64,000 bases of DNA, from positions 1-64,000 of the forward strand of contig JAHJWO010000047.1 in the NCBI GenBank assembly GCA_018828145.1, given 5' to 3'. The translations under genes were made by a program, and so were the position numbers. This DNA is from Alphaproteobacteria bacterium (GTDB lineage Bacteria; Pseudomonadota; Alphaproteobacteria; Rhizobiales; Devosiaceae). A model generated the notes under the pieces. It worked only from the letters and a program-made list of their open reading frames with translations. It was not told the DNA's origin and made no database searches. Shown here one piece after another: positions 25,686 to 33,957 of the stretch; position 1 is the stretch's first letter; each line of letters begins with the position of its first letter.

Positions 25686-26771
25686 TCATGCCCGCACACT
25701 CCGCCCGAACGCCTTGTCGAATACATGCAGCCGCGTCAGGTCGAGGGTGAAGTCCAGCTCCTCCCCCGGATGAACGACGCGCGGATTGAGCATCTTGCCC
25801 TGCACATCCATGCCGCCGAGAGAAACATAGAGAATGGTCTCGGTGCCCAGCGGCTCGGCAATGGCCACCACGCGACGCAGCGTCAGCGCGCCGGCATCGC
25901 CATGCAGCGAATGACCCTTGGGGGCAAAGCTCTCCGGACGGAAGCCGAGCACGATCTGCTGTCCCTCGCGGACATTGCAGCCGGCGGGCAAGGGAACTTC
26001 CACGCCATCGTCCAGCACCGCCTTGTCGCCCGTCACGCTGGCATCGAGCAGGTTCATTGGCGGCGAGCCGATGAAGCCGGCGACGAAGACATTGACGGGG
26101 TGCTCGAACACCTCGCTGGGCGTGCCGATCTGCTCGATATTGCCATCGCGCATGATGACGATGCGGTCGGCCAGGGTCATGGCCTCAACTTGGTCGTGGG
26201 TGACGTAGATCACCGTGGTCTGCACCCGCTGGTGCAGCTTCTTGATCTCGACGCGCATCTGTCCGCGCAGCTTGGCGTCAAGGTTGGAGAGCGGTTCGTC
26301 GAACAGGAATACATCGGGGTTGCGCACGATGGCGCGGCCCATGGCGACACGCTGGCGCTGGCCGCCCGAGAGGTTGGCCGGCAGGCGGTCCATATAGGGG
26401 CCCAGACCCAGGATCTCGGCCGCCTCGTCGACGCGCGTCTTGATCTCGGTCTCGGGCATATTGGCGATCTTGAGCCCGAAGCCGAGATTGTCGCGGACCG
26501 TCATATGCGGATAGAGCGCGTAGCTCTGGAACACCATGGAAATGTTGCGGGCCCGTGGCGGCAGGTCGTTGACCACCCGGTCACCAATGGAAATCGTGCC
26601 GCCGGTGATCTCCTCCAGCCCGGCGATCATGCGCAGTGTGGTGGATTTTCCGCAGCCCGAGGGGCCGACCAGCACGACGAATTCGTTATGGGCGATCTCG
26701 AGGTCGATGCCGTGCACCGTCTCCAGCTTGCCGTAGCTCTTGCTGACTTTTTCGAGGCGTACCTGTGCCAT
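25686..26771 (-). CDS. Sugar ABC transporter ATP-binding protein (UgpC/MsmK type)
   Basis: 361 aa. It has Walker A VGPSGCGKST (about 36-45), Q-loop, signature LSGGQRQRVAMGRA (about 134-147), Walker B VFLFDEPLSNLD (about 155-166), switch His in YVTHDQVEAMTLADRI, and a C-terminal TOBE domain. This is the CUT1-type ATPase that powers carbohydrate import. It follows the two permeases in the same operon. Such ATPases are sometimes shared between sugar systems. Confidence 0.95.
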   Translation of the reverse strand: MAQVRLEKVSKSYGKLETVHGIDLEIAHNEFVVLVGPSGCGKSTTLRMIAGLEEITGGTISIGDRVVNDLPPRARNISMVFQSYALYPHMTVRDNLGFGLKIANMPETEIKTRVDEAAEILGLGPYMDRLPANLSGGQRQRVAMGRAIVRNPDVFLFDEPLSNLDAKLRGQMRVEIKKLHQRVQTTVIYVTHDQVEAMTLADRIVIMRDGNIEQIGTPSEVFEHPVNVFVAGFIGSPPMNLLDASVTGDKAVLDDGVEVPLPAGCNVREGQQIVLGFRPESFAPKGHSLHGDAGALTLRRVVAIAEPLGTETILYVSLGGMDVQGKMLNPRVVHPGEELDFTLDLTRLHVFDKAFGRSVRA

Positions 26772-26780
26772 CGGATCTTC

Positions 26781-27638
26781 CTATTTGACGCCGCCGAAGG
26801 TGAGACCGGCAATCAGGTGCTTTTGCACGATGAAGGTCAAAACCAGCGCGGGAATGATGATGAGCACCGCCATGGCGCTCATGCCGGTCCAGTCCACGGT
26901 GAACTGGGCGGTAAAATCCATGAGCCCGACCGGCATGGTCTTGCTCGCCGTGGTGCGGGTGAGCTGGCTGGCCAGCGCATATTCGTTCCAGCTGGTGAGG
27001 AAGGCGAAGATCGCCGCCGAGGCCAGCCCCGAGCGGGCCAGCGGGAATTCGATCCTCCAGAAGGCCTGCCAGGGCGTGCAGCCATCGATCTGGGCAGCTT
27101 CGCTCAGATCGACGGGGATCTGCCGGAAAAAGCCGTCGGTCAGCCAGATGGTGAAGGGAATGTTGATGGCCATATAGACCACGATCAGCCCAAAGCTCGT
27201 GTCGATGATCCCCAGCCGCGCCCAGATAATGAAGAGCGGCAGGCTCAGCGCCACGCCGGGCACGGTGCGGCTCAGCATGAAGGCCAGGAACAGGGTGGCC
27301 TTGCCCTTGAAGCGGTAGCGGGCAAAGGCATAGCCACCCGCCATGCCGATGACTACGGCAACCAGCGTCGAGGTGATCGAGATCACCAGCGAGTTGACGA
27401 AGTACTGTGCCACCGGCAGGCCCTGCTGCGCCGAGCTCAGCCCGAACAGGCGGGCAAAATTGTCCAGCGTCGGGTTCTGCGGGATCCACACTGCCGGCCG
27501 CGCCAGCACTTCGATATTGGGCCGGAACGCCGTCAGCACGACCCACAGGCCCGGCACGCAGAGGATGGCCATGGCGACGAAGACGCCGAAGCGGATCAGC
27601 CAGCGCTGCCAGGGTTTCTCGATGCTCAGCCGGCTCAT
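26781..27638 (-). CDS. Carbohydrate ABC transporter permease (MalG type)
   Basis: 285 aa with six hydrophobic segments and the binding-protein-dependent transport signature EAAQIDGCTPWQAFWRIEFPLARSGLASA (EAA loop, about 185-213), which docks the ATPase. CUT1 family, second permease. Its start overlaps the stop of the preceding permease by four bases (ATGA), so translation is coupled. It forms the inner-membrane channel with the product of the preceding gene. Confidence 0.93.
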   Translation of the reverse strand: MSRLSIEKPWQRWLIRFGVFVAMAILCVPGLWVVLTAFRPNIEVLARPAVWIPQNPTLDNFARLFGLSSAQQGLPVAQYFVNSLVISITSTLVAVVIGMAGGYAFARYRFKGKATLFLAFMLSRTVPGVALSLPLFIIWARLGIIDTSFGLIVVYMAINIPFTIWLTDGFFRQIPVDLSEAAQIDGCTPWQAFWRIEFPLARSGLASAAIFAFLTSWNEYALASQLTRTTASKTMPVGLMDFTAQFTVDWTGMSAMAVLIIIPALVLTFIVQKHLIAGLTFGGVK

Positions 27639-28588
27639 TGTGCGCCTCCCATGAAGGTGCGCGCCGCGGTGAGCTTGCGGTAGAAATAGAAGGTGAAGAC
27701 GATCGAGAGGATGATCGACACATAGCCCATGGCATTGGCCGCGCCCATCTGGCTGTTCTGGTAGCCGGTGCGCGTCATCAGCGTCCAGATCAGCTCGGTG
27801 CGGCCGGCCGGGCCGCCATTGGTCATGATGCGGATCATGTCATAGGCGCGAGCCACATCGAGGCTGCGGATGGTCATGGCGATGTAGACGAAGGGCATGA
27901 GGAAGGGCAGCGTGATGTGGCGAAAGACCTGCCAGGGATTGCAGCCATCGACCTTTGCCGCCTCGATCGGCTCCTTGGGCAGAGCCATCAGGCCTGCGAG
28001 CAGCAGGATGGCGAAGATCGATGTCGACATCCAGACTTCGGCAAACATGATGGAGAAATTGGCCAGGGTGCCATCCACCAGCCAGGGAATGGGCTGGGTG
28101 ATCAGGCCCAGGTCGAACAGGGCATTGTTCACCAGCCCGATCGAGTCATTGAAGATATACTTGAACTGGAAGCCGACGAGGATCGGCGAGAACATCATGG
28201 GAAACATCATGATGGTGCGCAAAGCCCGCTGCCCGTAAGTGATCTTGTTGACCAGCAGGGCCAGGCCCAGCCCCAGCATCATCTCGACGTTGAGCGTGAT
28301 GGTGACGAAGAGGAAGGTGCGGCCAAAGGCCCACCAGAATTCGTCATTGCCGAGCAGCCGCTGATAATTGCGCAGCCCGACAAAGTTGTAGAGCGTGTCC
28401 GGCCGGGTCAGGTTGTAGCTGGTGAAGCTGGTCCAGAACGAGACGAGCAGCGGCACGAGCACCACCGCCAGGATGACGATCATGGCGGGCATGAGCAGCA
28501 GATAGGGCACGGCGCGCGGCGAGCGGAAAAAGGCGGTGATGCCTTCGCTCAGCGTTGGCCGCTGCAGAACTTGGACGTCGGTAGCCAC
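27635..28588 (-). CDS. Carbohydrate ABC transporter permease (MalF type)
   Basis: 317 aa, six to seven hydrophobic segments. The EAA loop EAAKVDGCNPWQVFRHITLPFLMPF is near residues 205-230. The open frame extends to 28663 but those codons read through a palindromic repeat. A GTG at 28588 with GGGTGGGGG upstream, starting VATDVQVLQRP, is more credible. It pairs with the MalG-type permease. Two inverted repeats sit between it and the binding-protein gene, which may lower permease expression relative to the binding protein. Confidence 0.9.
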   Translation of the reverse strand: MATDVQVLQRPTLSEGITAFFRSPRAVPYLLLMPAMIVILAVVLVPLLVSFWTSFTSYNLTRPDTLYNFVGLRNYQRLLGNDEFWWAFGRTFLFVTITLNVEMMLGLGLALLVNKITYGQRALRTIMMFPMMFSPILVGFQFKYIFNDSIGLVNNALFDLGLITQPIPWLVDGTLANFSIMFAEVWMSTSIFAILLLAGLMALPKEPIEAAKVDGCNPWQVFRHITLPFLMPFVYIAMTIRSLDVARAYDMIRIMTNGGPAGRTELIWTLMTRTGYQNSQMGAANAMGYVSIILSIVFTFYFYRKLTAARTFMGGAQ

Positions 28589-28593
28589 TAAGG

Positions 28594-28631
28594 ACCCCCA
28601 CCCTTGATCCCTCCCCACAAGGGGGAGGGAG
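28594..28631. repeat. CCTCCCC-type palindromic repeat, copy 3 (left half of an inverted pair)
   Basis: CCCCCACCC..CCTCCCC-ACAAG-GGGGAGG. It is paired in opposite orientation with the copy at 28676, with about 45 bp between them. Confidence 0.72.
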
Positions 28632-28675
28632 TCGACTGAAACTATCCTGCCCCGATCACTCAAGCCAATGCTCTT

Positions 28676-28734
28676 GCCCTCCCTCCCCCTTGTGGGGAGG
28701 GTGGCCCCCGAAGGGGGTCGGGTGGGGGTGCCGC
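28676..28734. repeat. CCTCCCC-type palindromic repeat, copy 4 (right half of an inverted pair)
   Basis: CCCTCCCCC-TTGT-GGGGAGGG, then a CCCCCGAAGGGGG hairpin and GGGTGGGGG. It is the mirror of copy 3. Both lie between the binding-protein stop and the first permease, a place where hairpins protect upstream mRNA in other sugar operons. Confidence 0.72.
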
Positions 28735-28762
28735 CGCATCACCTGCGGCGGCGGCGGCGTGC

Positions 28763-30091
28763 CTAAAGGATGCCCGCATCCTCAAGGATCACGCGAGCAT
28801 CGTCGGCCGCCTGGTCCAGGGCTTCCTGCGGGGTCTTTTCACCCACGATCGCGGCCTGCAGCTGCGGCCAGAGCACGTTGGACACCTCGATCCACTGCGG
28901 GATCAATGGCGGCGTGCGGGCATCGGCAAGGCTGGCTTCCCAGATCGGGAACATCTCGGCCAGCGCGGTCTTGCCGTTCTCGTTGAAGTACTGCACGACC
29001 TCGCCGAAGGTGGCCGAACGGGTCGGCAGATTGCCGGCCTGGGCTTCCATCATCGCGCTTTCGTCATTGGTCAGGAACACGGCGAGCGAAACAGCGGCTT
29101 CCTTGTTGTCGCAGGCTTCCGTCACCGAGAAGGAATGCGAGCCGGACCAGCCGCCGCGCACGCCGGCCGAGCCGACCGGAGACACGGCAAAGCCGAGCAC
29201 GTCTGATATCTTGGACGCGGCGGGATCGCTGTAGAAGCCGGCAAAGCCGGGCCAGTCGAGATCGACGGCCAGCTGGCCCGCCGCCATGGCCTGGCCGATA
29301 TCGTCCCAGGTATAGTTGACAGTGCCGGCCGGCACGGCGCCGGCATCATAGATGTCCTTGAACCACTGCAGGGCCGCCACGCCTTCGGGGGAATTGAAGA
29401 TCGGGTTCCAGTTCTCGTCGAACAGGTCGCCGCCATTGGCGCGCAGGATTTCCATGAAGCGGCCGGACATGCCTTCGTCCTTGCCGGCAAACGCGGTGCC
29501 GTAGAGGTTCGGGGGATCGGCAAAGAAAATGATCTGCTGCTTGAGCTCGTCAAAGGTCTTGGGCGGAGCCAGGTCGGTACCGAACTCGGCCTTGTAGGCC
29601 TCCATCTTGGCCGGATCCTCATAGAGGTCCTTGCGATAATAGAGGTTGGACACGTCGGTGACGCGCGGCAGCTGCACGAGGCGCCCATCGACCATGGCGG
29701 AGGCCAGGGTCCCCGGCACGTATTTGGCCAGTTCCTCACCCGGGATCATGCTGGTCAGGTCAATATAGAGGTCGCCATACTGTGGGGCGAAGCTGGTGTG
29801 GTTCGAACCAAGACACCAGGTGATCTGGCCAGTGGCGATATCCTGCTTGATCTCGCGATCGAGATCGAAGTGGTTCTTGGACGAGACGATCTCGACCTTG
29901 GCACCGGTCAGCGCCTCCCACTCGGGAATGCGGGTATAGAGCTTCTCGTACTGCGTGCCGCCGATCAGTTTCACCTGCAGGGTGTAGCCGGGGAACGAGC
30001 CGTAATCGAATTCCTGTGCCGCGACCGAACCCACCAGGGCAGTCAACGCGCAAGAGGCCAGGAGCGCCCTGGCCAAATACTTGGTTGCCAT
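28763..30091 (-). CDS. Extracellular solute-binding protein, sugar ABC transporter
   Basis: 442 aa. The N-terminal signal peptide (MATKYLARALLASCALTALV, cleavage near AA|QEFDYG) is followed by a class I/II sugar-binding fold of the CUT1 type (family 1). The start at 30091 has GGAGG nine bases upstream; the GTG at 30103 overlaps that site. It is the first gene of the minus-strand operon with two permeases, an ATPase and catabolic enzymes. It should capture a mono- or oligosaccharide in the periplasm. The downstream fuconate-type enzymes suggest a 6-deoxyhexose or fucose-containing glycan, but the ligand is not readable from sequence. Confidence 0.92.
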   Translation of the reverse strand: MATKYLARALLASCALTALVGSVAAQEFDYGSFPGYTLQVKLIGGTQYEKLYTRIPEWEALTGAKVEIVSSKNHFDLDREIKQDIATGQITWCLGSNHTSFAPQYGDLYIDLTSMIPGEELAKYVPGTLASAMVDGRLVQLPRVTDVSNLYYRKDLYEDPAKMEAYKAEFGTDLAPPKTFDELKQQIIFFADPPNLYGTAFAGKDEGMSGRFMEILRANGGDLFDENWNPIFNSPEGVAALQWFKDIYDAGAVPAGTVNYTWDDIGQAMAAGQLAVDLDWPGFAGFYSDPAASKISDVLGFAVSPVGSAGVRGGWSGSHSFSVTEACDNKEAAVSLAVFLTNDESAMMEAQAGNLPTRSATFGEVVQYFNENGKTALAEMFPIWEASLADARTPPLIPQWIEVSNVLWPQLQAAIVGEKTPQEALDQAADDARVILEDAGIL

Positions 30092-30145
30092 TTTTTCCTC
30101 CACGGACTTTTCGGAGCAGCCCCGTTTGGAGCTTGATCATCCATA

Positions 30146-30164
30146 TGTGAAAAGTCTATTCGTA
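30146..30164 (-). promoter_or_regulatory. Candidate IclR-family operator upstream of transporter operon
   Basis: TGTGAA-AAGTCTA-TTCGTA, an imperfect inverted repeat 55 bp before the binding-protein ATG. Read toward that gene, it matches the site at 32600 at about 20 of 30 positions in the same relative orientation. The GAA-N7-TTC spacing is also that of KdgR (IclR family) boxes. Confidence 0.6.
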
Positions 30165-30216
30165 GGTAAGCATAAACCTGAATGGCTCGTCAACCGGGGT
30201 GGTGGGGTTGGGATGG

Positions 30217-30300
30217 TGCAAGCATGCTGGTGGTGGGTTGGGGCTGATGGGGTGGTTGGAAAACTGCAGGAAAAGCGCATGAAAACTGCAAGCATGCTGC
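30217..30300. repeat. Two copies of TGCAAGCATGCTG motif upstream of IclR gene
   Basis: TGCAAGCATGCTGG at 30217-30230 and TGCAAGCATGCTGC at 30287-30300, each centred on the palindrome AGCATGCT. A partial third copy (GCATGCTGGTG) overlaps the first possible IclR start near 30314. The same motif recurs twice upstream of the second operon at 32462 and 32484. Probably protein-binding sites, possibly autoregulatory. Confidence 0.55.
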
Positions 30301-30339
30301 TAGCGTAGGGCGCGCATGCTGGTGATTGCTGCGAGGGGA

Positions 30340-31116
30340 ATGACGGTGACGATGGAAGAGGACGATCGCTATCGCGCGCCGGCGCTGGACAAGGGGCTCG
30401 ACATTATCGAGCTCCTGGCATCCACGGCGGACGGGCTGAGCCAGGCGGAAATCGCCAAGGCGCTGGACCGCACGCCCAACGAAATCTACCGCATGCTCGA
30501 CCGGCTGGTGCGCCGCAACTATGTCCGCCGCACCCCGGAAGACCGCTACGAAATCACCCTCAAGCTGTTCGAACTGGGCCATGCCAGGCCGCCCATGCAT
30601 CGCATGATCAGCCAGGCCATGCCGGTGCTGCGCAACTTCGCGCTCAAGGCCGAACAGGCGGTGCATCTGGTGGTGCAGGACCGCAATATCCTGGTGGTGA
30701 TCGCCCAGGTCGATGGCCCCGGCTACTGGAATGTCTCGATCCGCGTCGGCAGCCGCATCAGCCTCGTCAATACCGGCTCTGGCCATGTTTTCCTGGCCTT
30801 TGCCAGCCCCGAGGAGCGGCTGCTGATGCTCGAGGAGCAGGATATGGGGAGCCCGGAAAAGATGCCCAAGGGCCTCGAGGCCCGCCTCGAAGGCGTGCGC
30901 GAACAGGGCTATGAAATGATGCCGAGCGCCCAGGTTTCGGGAGTTTCCAACCTCTCGGTGCCGATCTTCGGGCCGCTCGGCTCGGTGATCGCCGTGCTCA
31001 CCTGCCCCTATACCCAGCGCCTCGACAAGCTCGACGCCCCCAATATGCCGAGCGTGCTCAGGCTGTTGCAGCGGGCTGGCCAGGAAATTTCACAGCGCTC
31101 GCCAGAAGGCGCCTGA
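30340..31116 (+). CDS. IclR-family transcriptional regulator
   Basis: 258 aa. N-terminal winged helix (about 10-75: ALDKGLDIIELLAS, GLSQAEIAKALDRTPNEIYRMLDRLVRRNYV) and C-terminal IclR effector domain (about 85-250), with VNTGSGHVFLAFAS and SVPIFGPLGSVIAVLTCP. IclR proteins sense small carboxylates or sugar acids. Divergent from the transporter operon and upstream of the lactonase, it is the obvious local regulator. Starts at 30316, 30340 and 30352 are all possible; homologues usually begin near EEDDRYRAPAL, and GAGGGG lies just before 30340. Confidence 0.9.
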   Translation: MTVTMEEDDRYRAPALDKGLDIIELLASTADGLSQAEIAKALDRTPNEIYRMLDRLVRRNYVRRTPEDRYEITLKLFELGHARPPMHRMISQAMPVLRNFALKAEQAVHLVVQDRNILVVIAQVDGPGYWNVSIRVGSRISLVNTGSGHVFLAFASPEERLLMLEEQDMGSPEKMPKGLEARLEGVREQGYEMMPSAQVSGVSNLSVPIFGPLGSVIAVLTCPYTQRLDKLDAPNMPSVLRLLQRAGQEISQRSPEGA

Positions 31117-31134
31117 CCACCGGAGGAAAGCCGC

Positions 31135-31956
31135 ATGCGCATTCTCGATACCCATCTGCACCTGATCTATCCGGACAGGTTTTCCTATCCCTGGCTCTCG
31201 AACTATCCGACCCTCGACCGGCCCTGGCACATTGCCGACTATTTCGCCGAGGCGGTGCCGCTGGGGATCGAATCGGCGCTGCATATGGAGGTCGATACCG
31301 CCGAGGCGGACATGCTGGCCGAGAGCGAATTCGTGCTCACCCTGCCCCGCATTGCCGGCGCCATCGCCGCCTGTCGCCCGGAAAACATGGCTTTTGTCGA
31401 CCAGATCGAACGGCTGAGCGAGCATGCCCATATCAAGGGCGTGCGCCGGATCCTGCACCAGGCGCCGGACGATCTCAGCCAGTCGGACCTGTTTGTCGAG
31501 AATATCCGCCACCTGCCGGACTACGACCTGAGCTTTGACCTTTGCGTGCGCGCCGACCAGTTGCCGATCGGCCAGATGCTCGTCGAACGCGCGCCGGACG
31601 TGACCTTCATCCTCGACCATTGCGGGGTACCGGACGTGACCGGTGCGGGGCTTGATCCGTGGCGCGACAATATCCGGCGCATCGCCAAACTGCCCAATCT
31701 CAACGCCAAGATTTCCGGCATCGTCGCCTATTCCGGCCCCGACTGGACCGTCGAAACCATCCGGCCCTATATCGAACACCTGATCGAATGCTTCGGCTGG
31801 GACCGCGTGGTGTGGGGGAGCGATCATCCGGTGGTGACGCTGACAGGCAGCCTGACCCGCTGGGTCGAGGCGACGCATGCGATCATCAGCGGCGCCAGCG
31901 AAGACGAAAAGGCGCGGCTGCTGCATCGCAATGCGGAGCGGATTTACAGGGTTTGA
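31135..31956 (+). CDS. Amidohydrolase-family lactonase (L-fuconolactonase-like)
   Basis: 273 aa, amidohydrolase superfamily, group of metal-dependent sugar lactonases (L-fuconolactonase, L-rhamnono-lactonase). It starts MRILDTHLHLIYPDRFSYPWL (His-x-His on strand 1). FILDHCGVPD carries the mid-barrel His, NAKISGI follows, and VVWGSDHPVV holds the catalytic Asp. It opens the lactone ring to give the aldonate that L-fuconate dehydratase consumes. GGAGG precedes the ATG and the gene follows the regulator by 18 bp. Substrate is inferred from the pathway context. Confidence 0.87.
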   Translation: MRILDTHLHLIYPDRFSYPWLSNYPTLDRPWHIADYFAEAVPLGIESALHMEVDTAEADMLAESEFVLTLPRIAGAIAACRPENMAFVDQIERLSEHAHIKGVRRILHQAPDDLSQSDLFVENIRHLPDYDLSFDLCVRADQLPIGQMLVERAPDVTFILDHCGVPDVTGAGLDPWRDNIRRIAKLPNLNAKISGIVAYSGPDWTVETIRPYIEHLIECFGWDRVVWGSDHPVVTLTGSLTRWVEATHAIISGASEDEKARLLHRNAERIYRV

Positions 31957-31970
31957 CAGAGATTTAGAGA

Positions 31971-32005
31971 GGCACCCCCACCTAGCCTCCCCCTGAAGGG
32001 GGAGG
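31971..32005. repeat. CCTCCCC-type palindromic repeat, copy 5 (left half of pair)
   Basis: CACCCCCACC..CCTCCCCCT-GA-AGGGGGAGG between lactonase and mutarotase. Confidence 0.72.
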
Positions 32006-32051
32006 AACCTGGCCGGTGGTTTGGGCGAGATCGAGCCCCACACTGGATCGG

Positions 32052-32086
32052 CCCCTCCCCCTGTCAGGGGGAGGATGGGTGGGGGT
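32052..32086. repeat. CCTCCCC-type palindromic repeat, copy 6 (right half of pair)
   Basis: CCTCCCCCT-GTC-AGGGGGAGG..GGGTGGGGG, the mirror image of copy 5 about 47 bp away. The pair could fold into one long cruciform or RNA stem enclosing the spacer. Confidence 0.72.
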
Positions 32087-32108
32087 AACTAACCAAGGAG
32101 TGCCTGCC

Positions 32109-32438
32109 ATGCAACGATACGGCGCCGTGATCGGCCTCAAGCCCGAGCAGATTGCCGAATACAAGCGCGTCCATGCCGCCGTCTGGCCGGATGTGCTGCG
32201 GCAGATCAAGGCGAGCAATATTGCCAACTACTCGATCTTCCTGCGCGAGCCGGAGAACCTCCTGTTTGCCTATTACGAATATACCGGCAGCGACCACGAT
32301 GCCGACATGGCCCGCATGGCCGCCGATCCGCGCACGCAGGAATGGTGGGCGGTCTGCATGCCCATGCAATCGCCCCTCGCCACCCGTAAGGACGGCGAAT
32401 GGTGGGCTGGCACGGAAGAAGTCTTCCACCTCGACTAG
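32109..32438 (+). CDS. L-rhamnose/L-fucose mutarotase family protein
   Basis: 109 aa, RhaM/FucM-type mutarotase (DUF718 family), with RYGAVIGLKPEQIAEYKRVHAAVWPDVL, NYSIFLREPENLLFAYYEY and the Trp pair in TQEWWAVCMPMQSP. It interconverts alpha and beta anomers of a 6-deoxyhexose. Family length is about 105. The start is fixed by AAGGAG before the ATG at 32109; the frame to 32016 crosses a repeat. It supports a 6-deoxysugar as the substrate of the island. Confidence 0.88.
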   Translation: MQRYGAVIGLKPEQIAEYKRVHAAVWPDVLRQIKASNIANYSIFLREPENLLFAYYEYTGSDHDADMARMAADPRTQEWWAVCMPMQSPLATRKDGEWWAGTEEVFHLD

Positions 32439-32461
32439 GCTGACAGCAGAGGGGCGGATGC

Positions 32462-32497
32462 TGCAAGCCTGCTGACGGAATGCTGCAAGCATGCTGG
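32462..32497. repeat. Tandem TGCAAGC(A/C)TGCTG motifs upstream of second operon
   Basis: TGCAAGCCTGCTGA (32462-32475) and TGCAAGCATGCTGG (32484-32497) start 22 bp apart, about two helical turns. They match the motifs upstream of the IclR gene at 30217 and 30287. This helical phasing suits cooperative binding by one regulator. Confidence 0.55.
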
Positions 32498-32599
32498 CGG
32501 TTTGCCTGCTTTTGGTCACAAGCCTGACCGGTGAATGAACGCCACGCCGTTGGATTTTCAACGCCTTGCCGACGGCGCCCCTTGCCTCACTCGCTCGTC

Positions 32600-32618
32600 T
32601 GTGAAAAGATTATTCACA
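32600..32618 (+). promoter_or_regulatory. Candidate IclR-family operator upstream of Gfo/Idh operon
   Basis: TGTGAA-AAGATTA-TTCACA is a perfect six-base inverted repeat with a 7-base spacer, 25-40 bp before the dehydrogenase start. It shares sequence and relative orientation with the site at 30146 upstream of the transporter operon. Confidence 0.65.
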
Positions 32619-32657
32619 TAAGAATGACGCGAATGCGGTGTGATGGAGGAAGGCAGC

Positions 32658-33722
32658 GTGCCCCTAGAGGTGAGCAGTTTGCGGCAAAGCTGGCCGCTGC
32701 CGGCCAGGCCGCGCCCGATCGTGATCATCGGGGCGGGCGGCATCGTCAACGATGCCCATCTGCCCGCCTATCGGCTGGCCGGCTTTCCGGTGGCGGGCGT
32801 ATTCGACATCGATGCGGACAAGGCGCGTTCCCTGGCCGCCAAATGGGACATTCCCGCCTTCGTCACGCTCGAAGAAGCGATTGCCACTCCCGGTGCCGTC
32901 TATGATCTTGCCCTGCCGCCGGCGGCGCATCTGAGCGTGCTGCCGACGCTGCCGGATGGCGCCACCGTACTGCTGCAGAAGCCGATGGGCCGGGACCTGG
33001 GCGAAGCCAGCGCCATTCTCAAACTGTGCCGCGAGAAGAAGCTGGTAGCGGCGGTGAATTTCCAGCTGCGCTTTTCGGCCATGATGCTGGCCGTCGGCGA
33101 TGCGCTGGAGCGCGGCTGGCTGGGCAAGCTGATCGATACCGAGGTGCACCTGAACCTCGTGACGCCCTGGCACCTCTTTCCCTTTCTCAAGGGCATGCCG
33201 CGCGTCGAGATCGCGGTGCATTCCATCCACTATCTCGACCTGATCCGGGCCTTTCTCGGCAATCCGACCGGGGTGCATGCCCGCACGATGGGGCATCCTG
33301 TAACCGACCTGGCCCAGACGCGCACCAGCGCCCTGATCGATTTCGACGATGGCGTGCGCACGACGCTGTCGATCAACCACAATCACGATTTCGGCCGGCA
33401 GTTCCAGGATGCCAGCTTCCGCTTCGAGGGCAGCGACGGCGCTGCCATGGTCAAGCTCGGGCTGCTGCTCAACTATCCCGAAGGCGAGCCCGATGAGCTG
33501 TGGATCGCCAAGAAGGGTGAGCCCTGGCAGCAGGTCGCGCTCAAGGGCAGCTGGTTTCCGCATGCCTTCATCGGGACGATGAGCAACCTGCAGCGCTTTG
33601 CGGCGGGCGAGGACACGGTGCTGGTGACCTCGGTAGAGGATGCCTGGCACACGATGGCACTGGTCGAGGCGGCGTTCGTGTCGGCGAACCGGCCCGCAAC
33701 GTCGCTGGAGGGGAAGCCATGA
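32658..33722 (+). CDS. Gfo/Idh/MocA-family oxidoreductase
   Basis: 354 aa. It has an N-terminal Rossmann domain with VIIGAGGIVNDAHLPAYRLAG, QKPMGRDLGEA (the family EKP-type Lys motif, here QKP) and a C-terminal alpha-beta domain with EIAVHSIHYLDLIRAFLG (catalytic His region). It oxidises or reduces a sugar or cyclitol with NAD(P). It could be the missing sugar 1-dehydrogenase that makes the lactone for the amidohydrolase. A GTG at 32658 is preferred because GGAGG (32646-32650) is seven bases upstream. ATG at 32643 would place that site inside the gene and remains possible. First gene of the second plus-strand operon. Confidence 0.86.
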   Translation: MPLEVSSLRQSWPLPARPRPIVIIGAGGIVNDAHLPAYRLAGFPVAGVFDIDADKARSLAAKWDIPAFVTLEEAIATPGAVYDLALPPAAHLSVLPTLPDGATVLLQKPMGRDLGEASAILKLCREKKLVAAVNFQLRFSAMMLAVGDALERGWLGKLIDTEVHLNLVTPWHLFPFLKGMPRVEIAVHSIHYLDLIRAFLGNPTGVHARTMGHPVTDLAQTRTSALIDFDDGVRTTLSINHNHDFGRQFQDASFRFEGSDGAAMVKLGLLLNYPEGEPDELWIAKKGEPWQQVALKGSWFPHAFIGTMSNLQRFAAGEDTVLVTSVEDAWHTMALVEAAFVSANRPATSLEGKP

Positions 33723-33740
33723 ACCGGTTCATCGCGGCTC

Positions 33741-33780
33741 CCACCACCCCACCCTCGATCCCTCCCCATCAAGGGGAGGG
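33741..33780. repeat. CCTCCCC-type palindromic repeat, copy 7 (left half of pair)
   Basis: CCACCCCACCCTCGATCC then CCTCCCC-ATCAA-GGGGAGG, starting right after the dehydrogenase stop. Confidence 0.72.
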
Positions 33781-33810
33781 AGGCGCCAGCTCAACGGTCC
33801 ATGTTCATCG

Positions 33811-33848
33811 TCTCCCTCCCCCTTGTGGGGAGGGATCAAGGGTGGGGG
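33811..33848. repeat. CCTCCCC-type palindromic repeat, copy 8 (right half of pair)
   Basis: CTCCCTCCCCC-TTGT-GGGGAGGG-ATCAAGGGTGGGGG, mirror of copy 7 across a 30-bp spacer. Confidence 0.72.
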
Positions 33849-33894
33849 ACGGCTGGCCCGGATGCGGGCCGCAATCTGATCCATTCGGGCCAAA

Positions 33895-33931
33895 CGACAC
33901 CCCCTCCCAGCCTCCCCCTTCAAGGGGGAGG
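33895..33931. repeat. CCTCCCC-type palindromic repeat, copy 9
   Basis: CACCCCCTCCCAG then CCTCCCCCT-TCA-AGGGGGAGG, ending 27 bp before the MaoC start. Confidence 0.7.
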
Positions 33932-33957
33932 TGCAGGCCAGTGGTGGGGAAGACATC

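Noticed and set aside
25446..27683. 745-codon plus-strand open frame opposite the ABC transporter genes
   Set aside because: Antisense shadow of ATPase and permease genes with intact family motifs.
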